Positions 1-5,251 of a DNA stretch of 6,576 nucleotides are shown in pieces; the stretch's first letter is position 1; each line of letters opens with the position of its first letter. Source of the DNA: Ignavibacteriaceae bacterium (GTDB lineage Bacteria; Bacteroidota; Ignavibacteria; Ignavibacteriales; Ignavibacteriaceae); NCBI GenBank assembly GCA_013388525.1, contig JACAFA010000297.1, forward strand, positions 1-6,576, in the 5' to 3' direction. Position numbers and translations under genes: made by a program. The notes under the pieces are model-generated. The model made no database searches. It was not told the DNA's origin and saw nothing but the letters and a program-made list of their open reading frames with translations.

Positions 1-28
1 AAAGAATGATGAAATTTGTTTTTATCAT
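1..28 (-). CDS. Start of a riboswitch-controlled gene (first 9 codons only)
   Basis: An ATG at 28-26 opens a frame that runs out of the window after nine complete codons (M-I-K-T-N-F-I-I-L). A strong ribosome binding site, AAAGGAG, lies 8 nt upstream. Lys at position 3 followed by hydrophobic residues looks like the start of a signal peptide or membrane segment. The gene lies about 155 nt downstream of a cobalamin riboswitch on the same strand. Genes in that position usually encode a TonB-dependent cobalamin receptor (BtuB), a cobalamin/cobalt transporter or a cobalamin-independent isozyme. A signal-peptide-like start favours an outer-membrane receptor, but nothing in the nine residues proves it. 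The start codon is well supported and the function is inferred only from context. Confidence 0.6.
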
Positions 29-36
29 AGAAGTTA

Positions 37-43
37 CTCCTTT
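37..43 (-). promoter_or_regulatory. Ribosome binding site AAAGGAG
   Basis: The minus strand reads AAAGGAG, then 8 nt (TAACTTCT), then ATG. This is a near-perfect Shine-Dalgarno sequence and is much stronger than anything in front of the three operon genes. It fixes the start at 28. It is also a plausible target for translational control by the upstream cobalamin riboswitch, because a short CTCC stretch at 129-126 could pair with its GGAG. That pairing is only four base pairs and is weak evidence. Confidence 0.6.
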
Positions 44-92
44 ATAAAAAGATTGTAAGCTATCGGCACATCAGCCTCTGGCTAAAAAGTAA

Positions 93-171
93 CTTCGCGT
101 ATAAAAAAGCTGAGATAAAACGAATGGAGATTTTGAGTGACCATCGTTAATCTTACCTTTTGCGCGAAGGT
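93..171 (-). promoter_or_regulatory. Candidate expression platform of the riboswitch
   Basis: Just past the aptamer the minus strand can form a small hairpin at 171-155, with stem ACCTT/AAGGT and loop CGCGCAA. Four loop bases, CGCA (164-161), are complementary to the TGCG (412-409) of the aptamer loop between the two CCGG arms. Such a contact would match the loop-loop (L5-L13) kissing interaction known in cobalamin riboswitches. A competing pairing exists: CTTCGCG at 169-163 is perfectly complementary to CGCGAAG at 99-93, and using it destroys the small hairpin. Two mutually exclusive structures between aptamer and ribosome binding site are what a switch needs. The complementarities are seen; the mechanism is inferred. 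No T-rich intrinsic terminator is visible here, so translational control seems more likely. Confidence 0.35.
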
Positions 172-183
172 TGATTAAATTTT

Positions 184-468
184 ATCTACGGCAGGTCTCC
201 TGGCTTTTTCAGTAGGCAATGCACAAAGGGTGCGACAATATGCAGTATGCAAATTATTGCTTACTGCCAATTGCATACTGATTTTTACAGTTGCGCGACA
301 GCGCCGGAATTGATTATAAGATTGTCATTGCGAACGAAGTGAAGCAATCTATCAATTTAACAGATTGCTTCGTCCTTTTGCAGGACTCACAATGACACCT
401 AAGAAAATCGCACCGGACTTCCCTATAATTTCCCTTGCCCCGATAAATCGGGATGGGAACACCGTAAA
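184..468 (-). promoter_or_regulatory. Cobalamin (B12) riboswitch, enlarged by an insertion
   Basis: Read on the minus strand, the conserved landmarks appear in the right order. First comes TACGG (466-462), the 5' side of the closing stem. A TTCCC/GGGAA stem (459-455 with 434-430) follows, with an inner CCCGA/TCGGG hairpin. Then come the conserved ATAGGGAA (426-419), CCGGTGCGAT (416-407), CCGG (307-304), GCGCAACTGTAA (296-285), the B12 box AGCCAGGAGACCTGCC (205-190), and CCGTA (191-187) closing the outer stem. These match the cobalamin riboswitch family (Rfam RF00174), which binds adenosyl- or methylcobalamin and lowers expression of uptake or synthesis genes. The RNA is near 285 nt, well above the usual roughly 200, because the loop between the two CCGG arms holds 105 nt (308-412) instead of under ten. 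It controls the gene starting at 28, not the cytochrome operon that ends upstream of it. Confidence 0.93.
322..399. repeat. Palindromic MITE/REP-like element inside the riboswitch
   Basis: The left arm (323-350) and right arm (362-397) are inverted copies. TGTCATTG (323-330) pairs with CAATGACA (390-397), and GAAGCAATCT (341-350) pairs perfectly with AGATTGCTTC (362-371) around an 11-nt loop. The right arm carries its own small hairpin, GTCC/GGAC (372-375 with 382-385). The GTCATTGCGA...GAAGCAATCT pattern resembles a dispersed palindromic repeat I have seen in many unrelated bacterial genomes, but I cannot check copy number here. The five bases TAAGA occur directly at both edges (317-321 and 400-404), which could be a target-site duplication. 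It encodes no protein, so any movement would need a transposase in trans. Confidence 0.7.
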
Positions 469-485
469 CTTTTTAAAGAACTAAT

Positions 486-516
486 TAAACTTAAATTGAG
501 AATTTTAATAATCAAA
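486..516 (-). promoter_or_regulatory. Possible Bacteroidota-type promoter for the riboswitch transcript
   Basis: On the minus strand TTTG (516-513) is followed by exactly 19 nt and then TAAGTTTA (493-486). The primary sigma factor of Bacteroidota prefers TTTG, 19-21 nt, TAnnTTTG, so seven of eight positions of the second box match. Transcription would begin a few bases downstream, about 12-18 nt before the closing stem of the cobalamin aptamer at 466, which is a sensible leader start. The stretch is very AT-rich, so a chance match is possible, and the organism is not proven to use this promoter class. Confidence 0.35.
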
Positions 517-526
517 ATTTTTTATC

Positions 527-603
527 TCGTAGCTCAGGTCTCCAGAACTGAGAGGTCGGCGGCAATGTGTAATTTTTCACAGTTATGGAGAGTTGTGCTA
601 CGA
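527..603. repeat. Imperfect palindrome after the operon
   Basis: The 17-nt arms at 527-543 and 587-603 are inverted copies with three mismatches. TCGTAGC/GCTACGA and TCTCC/GGAGA are perfect, separated by a mismatched middle. Inside the left half a second hairpin is possible, CTCAG (532-537 region) with CTGAG (548-553 region). It starts 27 bp beyond the stop of the barrel gene, so it could act as a 3'-end stem protecting the operon mRNA or as a weak terminator. On the minus strand, however, the stem is followed by ATAAAAAATTTT, not a clean T-run. It may equally be another dispersed palindromic element, like the one at 322-399. Only the structure is supported. Confidence 0.5.
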
Positions 604-629
604 TCGATGCTCACTTTTCTAAAATTTAA

Positions 630-2243
630 TTAAAATCGGTAAGTAAGATTGGCGAGAAATCTTCCTGATGTTCTGGTATTCTCAAAAATTCCTTCGTACG
701 TGAAATTCAGAAGAAAGGGTTTCAGCAGGTAAGTGTTCAGATTTATCGAGACAGAATTCTGTTTGAGCTCTTCAATCCCGGACCTGAATTTGTAATTAGT
801 AAACCTGTATCCAAGCATAATATCAAATCCATAAACAATCGGACGATTTAAACTTGCGCTCCAGATATCTCCTTCAGTGTAGCTGCTGCTCAATCGGTTA
901 AAGGAAACAGTTGCACTTGTTTCAATTCCGGGTATTTGTGAATAAGTGATGTAGCCGCCGTAATTGTTTGAAGGTTTTAAATCTCCTCTCCGGTATCGAT
1001 AACCATAATCACCACCAAAATATAAATTTCTAACTGGCTTTAGAGATAATCTTGTTCTGAATCCTTGCCTGGTTTCATTTTCGATGATACTATCCAGAGT
1101 TGTTTTAAATGTTTCATAATAGATTACATTTTTTCTGGCATCGTAAGAAAGCATTATGGAAAACAAATCACTCGGACGGATATTGATTGATGTATAAAGA
1201 CTAGTCAAAGAAAAATCAGTTTTGTTTTCACCCATTTCTTTCTTGAACAGATCAACTTCTGATGATAGGAAGATTCTTGTGTTTTGAATTGCTGAATTGG
1301 AATGCTGGAAGTAAAGAAATCTTCTATCAGTATTGAAATCATTTGTCTGCTCAAAGTAACCGAGAGTATTCTGCATATCACCATTAGCAAACAAGTCAGC
1401 TCTGTTCACGTAAGCTCCGTACTCAAACAGCTTGGAGTTTAATCCCATATTATTGAAATCAGGTCTTGAGCCAACTGCCGCACCAAATGACCATTCATCA
1501 ACTCCTGTTTCAAACTGCAATCCATCAATTGAACCAATGTTGGAAATTTTATTATTGATATGTCTTCCCAGCCAGAGAAGTGTTCTCTCATTGAAATCAT
1601 ATTTGACTGCGAGATCATAAACACGAATAGCTTGTGACAAATCAGATGAAATTCTATTCCAGTCATCTGCACGATATGCAAAGCTGATATATTGTGAATA
1701 CGAAAAACCTGAGCCGCCAATTCGTCCTGCATTCAATTGGAATGTATATCTCCAGCGCTGATAATCGTAGCTTGATTGGTTGTTAGTGAAGTTAGAATAA
1801 GATTGAACTGAAATCCTTCCTGAAATTGTTGGGACTGGTTCAAGTGAAGTTTTTGTAACTATTTCATCAGCAGCGACAGTTGAAACAATAATTGGTGATG
1901 TTGAAATTGAGTCAGGTTCTTTCTTCTCTGTTTCAGTCTCAACTTCATTCGTCATTATGAAAGCATAGAGTATTGTATTTACTTCCAGTTTCTTACTTGT
2001 GATCGAAATACCTGCACAGGAAGTCGAAGATTTATGTTCAACTTTAATTGCAGGAATAAATTTATTTTTGTCTTTCAGAAAGAGCGTATCTCCTTTTTCT
2101 ATTCCTTCTGTGCTGTTGAATTTAATATATATGTTCTGAGATGATAAATAGCTTACTGATCCTTCTACAGTTCTGGTTTTCTCTACTTGAGCATTAAGAA
2201 AACTGAATGAAACAAAAATAAATATTGTTAACAAAATTTTCAT
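630..2243 (-). CDS. Outer-membrane beta-barrel protein, putative porin partner of the cytochromes
   Basis: This encodes 537 residues from ATG at 2243. A signal peptide (MKILL..., cleavage near N17-A18-Q19) is followed by a small domain (about 20-100) with the pattern G-x-V-x-Y-L-S-S-Q-N...E-G-I-x-K-G-D-T-L, which looks like a compact beta domain. A Thr/Ser/Glu-rich linker follows (about 100-140). From about 140 to 537 there are alternating aromatic/polar strands with Tyr/Asn/Arg-rich turns, ending in ...N-L-T-Y-R-F; a terminal Phe is the BAM signal of outer-membrane barrels. Roughly 400 barrel residues would suit some 16-18 strands, smaller than MtrB/PioB (typically about 28 strands). No CXXCH is present, and the one Cys (near 76) is in the small domain. 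A TTG at 2252, overlapping the upstream stop by 4 bp, is an alternative start with AGGA just upstream; I prefer the ATG because it begins directly at the signal peptide. Co-translation with two multiheme cytochromes suggests a porin sheath for electron transfer or an anchor. The barrel is well supported; the role is inferred. Confidence 0.85.
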   Translation of the reverse strand: MKILLTIFIFVSFSFLNAQVEKTRTVEGSVSYLSSQNIYIKFNSTEGIEKGDTLFLKDKNKFIPAIKVEHKSSTSCAGISITSKKLEVNTILYAFIMTNEVETETEKKEPDSISTSPIIVSTVAADEIVTKTSLEPVPTISGRISVQSYSNFTNNQSSYDYQRWRYTFQLNAGRIGGSGFSYSQYISFAYRADDWNRISSDLSQAIRVYDLAVKYDFNERTLLWLGRHINNKISNIGSIDGLQFETGVDEWSFGAAVGSRPDFNNMGLNSKLFEYGAYVNRADLFANGDMQNTLGYFEQTNDFNTDRRFLYFQHSNSAIQNTRIFLSSEVDLFKKEMGENKTDFSLTSLYTSINIRPSDLFSIMLSYDARKNVIYYETFKTTLDSIIENETRQGFRTRLSLKPVRNLYFGGDYGYRYRRGDLKPSNNYGGYITYSQIPGIETSATVSFNRLSSSYTEGDIWSASLNRPIVYGFDIMLGYRFTNYKFRSGIEELKQNSVSINLNTYLLKPFLLNFTYEGIFENTRTSGRFLANLTYRF

Positions 2244-2248
2244 CTTAA

Positions 2249-5200
2249 TCAATCCATCCTGTGCAGTGGTTTAAGAATAGGAGAATCACCCCAATTCGAT
2301 GTGTTGTGACAGTTCCAGCAATCAGTTGGATCACCCGGATCGTGTTCTTCTAAAAAGTCATCCATATGACAACTTAAACACTGAGGTTGATAATTTGACT
2401 CTGAGTGACATTGATTACAATTAACATTGTTATGATGATTTGAAATCGGGTAAAAGTTATGATTAAAATTTGCCGGTGTCCAGCCGTTCATATTATGACA
2501 GGTCAGACAATCAAAAGAAAAATTTAAAGTCAAATGCGGTGGATCAGTTGTGCCGTTGTAATCAGTTTGATGACAACCAATACATGAATTAGGTGTGTTA
2601 TTATAATTTCCATTATGACAATCACTACAATCTGTAATGTTTGCGTGAGCTCCGATCAATTGATAAAACTGATCATGAATCGGAAATGTTGCCGGCTGCC
2701 AATCAGGATTGGTTGAGTGACATTGTGAACAATCTGTTGGAAGTGAGAGTGCTGTATGACTTGGATTAGAACTTTGCTGATAATTTTGTTGATGACAATC
2801 ATAACAAATAGTAGTTGTTCCTGAAAAACCTGATTCGTGACAATCAGAGCAGTTCACACTTATATGTGCACCGGTCAATGGAAAGTTCGTAGCATTGTGA
2901 TCAAAAGTAACCTGGTTCCATGCAACAGAATTATGGCATAGTTCACAATTAGTTGGATAACCTTGTGTAACATGTTCCGGCGCAACATTATAATCATCCT
3001 GATGGCAGGATATACATTCTGAATTTAAACCAGTAATCGTTCCCTGATGACAATTTGAACATTGAATATTTAAGTGAGCGCCTAACAATTCAAATCCGGC
3101 TAAGGTATGATTGAATGTTGATGGTATCCACGCAGTTGAGTTATGACATTGTTCGCATTGTGTCGGAATTCCCGCTGCAACATGATTTGGGTTCTGTGCA
3201 TTTGTGAAAGCATCATTATGGCATTCATTGCAAAGGTTAGGAGTTGTTGTATAATTGCCATTATGACAATCACTGCAATTCGATATGTTTGCATGTGCAC
3301 CGAGTAATTCAAAATATTGGTTATGAATAGGAAAAGTAGCTGGTTGCCAGTTAGGATTTGTTGTATGACAGGTTGAACATTCGGTTGATAACCCTAATTG
3401 AGTATGATCTGGATTAGTTGAATTGTTGTAGTTTGTCTGATGGCAGGCAACACATTCAGTTGGTGTTCCCGAATATCCACTCTGATGACATTGCAGACAA
3501 TCGAGGCTGATATGTGCACCAGTCAATGGAAAATTAGAATTAATGTGATTGAATGCGTTTCCTTTACTTCCATCCGGATGACATGAAAGACAAGCACCAC
3601 TTTCATATAAATATCCTTGCACACCTTGATGCTTATTATCCATTTCCTGTTGATTATGTTCGTGACAGCTTATGCAGGTGAATACAGTATAATTATTTGG
3701 AACCTGATGACAATCAACACATTGATTCCATTCACCGGCATGCTCGCCCGTGTAAATTGGAAAATATAAACCATCGTGATCGAATGTCGCTGGTTTCCAT
3801 CCGCTTGCAGTATGGCAATCCTGACACGTTGTAGGAAAACCAGAAGCAATATGATTTGGATTTGTTGAATTGTTATAATCTGCTGTATGACAATCGTAGC
3901 AAAGGTTTGGAGTTGTTGTATAATTTCCATTATGGCAGGAGACACAATCGTTTGCAATTTCAAGATGCTTTCCAAGCAATTCGTAATATTGGTTGTGAAC
4001 AGGGAATAGTGCAGGCTTCCAATCTGGTTCGGTTGTATGGCAGGTTGTACAAACTGTAGATAATCCCAATTGTGTATGATTAGGATTTGTTGAATTATTA
4101 AAATGTACCTGATGACAGGAAACACATTCGGTTGGTGTTCCCTGATATCCTGTTGTGTGACAATCCTGACAATTCACACTAAGGTGTGCCCCGGTTAACG
4201 GAAAATTCGAATTAATATGATTGAAAGCATTTCCTTTTTTACCATCTGGATGACAGGATAAACATGCATCGCTCGCATAAATATATCCTTGAACTCCCTG
4301 ATGCTCGTCATTCATTTTCTGTTGATTATGTTCATGACAGCTTATGCATGTAAAAACTGAATAATTGCCCGGGACTTCATGACAGTCAGAGCACTTATCC
4401 CACTTTCCTTTGTGTTCTCCACTGTAAATAGGGAAGAAAGGTCCATCGTGATCAAAAGTAGCCGGTGACCATCCGTAAATTGTATGACACTGAATACAAT
4501 CAGTAGAGAAACCCGAATTAATATGATTTGGGTTTGTGGTTGCATTATAATTATCAAGATGACAACTTACACATTCAGTTGAAAGTCCTGTAAAATTTCC
4601 GCCTTCTTCATGACATGCAAAACAATTTGAAATTTCGTGACCGCCAGCTAATGGGAAAAAATCGTGGTCAACATTTATTGCAGTCCACGAAGATGCGGTA
4701 ATTGCATGACAATCCTGACAATTAGTTGAAAAGCCTGCTGAAACGTGATTTGGGCTTTGTGTTGAGTTATAATTCTTTGAGTGACAGGAATAGCAATCAG
4801 TATTCAGTGGTTCAAAATATAGATCAATATAACGAGTGTGGCAAGACTGGCAATCTGCACTTAAATGATTTCCTAGCAGAGGGAATCTTCCTTTTTGGTG
4901 AAGTCCATTTATATCTTCAACAATCCAGGTTTTTGACGTATGGCATTTCGAACAATCTTTACCGACCGTTCCCTGGTGAAGATCTGTATGACAGGAGATG
5001 CAATCAGAATTAATTTTTGAAAATTCAAGATTTGTGTGGCAGCTTCTGCAGTCAGTCGCTTTATGCTGACCAGCTAATTCAAATTTTGTTATACTGTGAT
5101 CAAACCTAACTTTTTCTAAGTCAATTTTCCAGCTGGTAGAGACGTGACACAGTTCGCAATCGTAGTCAAAGCTATCGCCATGAGGAGATTGCGCAAATGC

Positions 5201-5251
5201 TGAAACCGTAAACAGTAAAATGAATATTATTTTTTGTGACAGGTAGCGCAT
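2249..5251 (-). CDS. Giant secreted 40-heme c-type cytochrome
   Basis: This encodes exactly 1000 residues. A signal peptide covers 1-20 or 21 (hydrophobic I-I-F-I-L-L-F, cleavage near A-F-A-Q). It has no lipobox Cys. I count 40 CXXCH motifs, from C32-H36 to C978-H982, and every cysteine belongs to one. There are 45 further histidines, enough for bis-His ligation of all hemes. The mature protein is one lead heme (CELCH with H24) plus 13 triheme modules: F-D/N-H or P-x-H, G-x-H, CXXCH, CXXCH, N-P-x-H, CXXCH, then W-x-P-A-T-F into the next module. Modules 4-6 (266-489) and 7-9 (490-712) are a duplication. Spacers are rich in Asn, Thr, Ser and Gln. The ATG at 5251 is preceded directly by an in-frame TAA, so the start is firm; it overlaps the upstream gene by 25 bp. 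It resembles class III/c7-like multiheme repeats, not OmcS, OmcZ or MtrC. It is probably an electron wire or store in the periplasm or on the cell surface; the location is inferred. Confidence 0.93.
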   Translation of the reverse strand: MRYLSQKIIFILLFTVSAFAQSPHGDSFDYDCELCHVSTSWKIDLEKVRFDHSITKFELAGQHKATDCRSCHTNLEFSKINSDCISCHTDLHQGTVGKDCSKCHTSKTWIVEDINGLHQKGRFPLLGNHLSADCQSCHTRYIDLYFEPLNTDCYSCHSKNYNSTQSPNHVSAGFSTNCQDCHAITASSWTAINVDHDFFPLAGGHEISNCFACHEEGGNFTGLSTECVSCHLDNYNATTNPNHINSGFSTDCIQCHTIYGWSPATFDHDGPFFPIYSGEHKGKWDKCSDCHEVPGNYSVFTCISCHEHNQQKMNDEHQGVQGYIYASDACLSCHPDGKKGNAFNHINSNFPLTGAHLSVNCQDCHTTGYQGTPTECVSCHQVHFNNSTNPNHTQLGLSTVCTTCHTTEPDWKPALFPVHNQYYELLGKHLEIANDCVSCHNGNYTTTPNLCYDCHTADYNNSTNPNHIASGFPTTCQDCHTASGWKPATFDHDGLYFPIYTGEHAGEWNQCVDCHQVPNNYTVFTCISCHEHNQQEMDNKHQGVQGYLYESGACLSCHPDGSKGNAFNHINSNFPLTGAHISLDCLQCHQSGYSGTPTECVACHQTNYNNSTNPDHTQLGLSTECSTCHTTNPNWQPATFPIHNQYFELLGAHANISNCSDCHNGNYTTTPNLCNECHNDAFTNAQNPNHVAAGIPTQCEQCHNSTAWIPSTFNHTLAGFELLGAHLNIQCSNCHQGTITGLNSECISCHQDDYNVAPEHVTQGYPTNCELCHNSVAWNQVTFDHNATNFPLTGAHISVNCSDCHESGFSGTTTICYDCHQQNYQQSSNPSHTALSLPTDCSQCHSTNPDWQPATFPIHDQFYQLIGAHANITDCSDCHNGNYNNTPNSCIGCHQTDYNGTTDPPHLTLNFSFDCLTCHNMNGWTPANFNHNFYPISNHHNNVNCNQCHSESNYQPQCLSCHMDDFLEEHDPGDPTDCWNCHNTSNWGDSPILKPLHRMD
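2468..2905 (-). repeat. Third, partial copy of the nine-heme repeat (modules 11-12)
   Basis: Residues 783-928 of the 40-heme protein match the last two modules of the 224-residue repeat. Shared blocks include N-F-P-L-T-G-A-H, the double CXXCH with S-G-T-x-T, N-P-x-H-T-x-L-x-L, N-P-D/N-W-Q-P-A-T-F-P-I-H and C-S-D-C-H-N-G-N-Y. The module with the E-H-N-Q-Q insert is missing before it; module 10 (713-782) takes its place. It is more diverged than the two full copies, consistent with an older duplication. Confidence 0.8.
3116..3784 (-). repeat. Tandem nine-heme repeat, second copy (modules 7-9)
   Basis: Residues 490-712 repeat residues 266-489 with the same order of nine CXXCH motifs, and the copies abut head to tail. 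Distinctive shared blocks are F-P-I-Y-x-G-E-H, F-T-C-I-S-C-H-E-H-N-Q-Q, H-Q-G-V-Q-G-Y, A-C-L-S-C-H-P-D-G, G-N-A-F-N-H-I-N-S-N-F and G-N-Y-T-T-T-P-N-L-C. The copies differ by one residue in length (223 against 224), from a deletion next to G-A-H653. Protein similarity is clearly higher than DNA similarity, because many codons differ at the third base. Confidence 0.92.
3785..4456 (-). repeat. Tandem nine-heme repeat, first copy (modules 4-6)
   Basis: Residues 266-489 of the 40-heme protein form a unit of 224 residues (672 bp) with nine CXXCH motifs in three triheme modules. Its first module is unusual. It carries E-H-N-Q-Q after the second motif and a longer H-Q-G-V-Q-G-Y stretch before the third, and it ends in C-H-P-D-G-K-K-G instead of the W-x-P-A-T-F exit of ordinary modules. 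The same unit follows immediately as the second copy. Confidence 0.92.

Noticed and set aside
184..468. The cobalamin riboswitch as regulator of the cytochrome operon
   Set aside because: It is on the same strand but downstream of the operon's last stop, so it can only control the gene starting at 28.
500..629. A strong rho-independent terminator for the operon
   Set aside because: The available hairpins are imperfect and are followed on the minus strand by A-rich sequence, not a run of T. An end here is possible but not supported by a standard terminator.
630..2243. Naming the barrel as mtrB, pioB or ombB
   Set aside because: It has no recognisable family signature beyond barrel features, the length differs from MtrB/PioB, and it has an extra N-terminal domain. 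Only the architecture is comparable.
2249..5251. CRISPR-like or non-coding tandem repeat array
   Set aside because: The repetition follows codons and CXXCH spacing, the repeats differ mainly at third codon positions, and the units are long coding modules.
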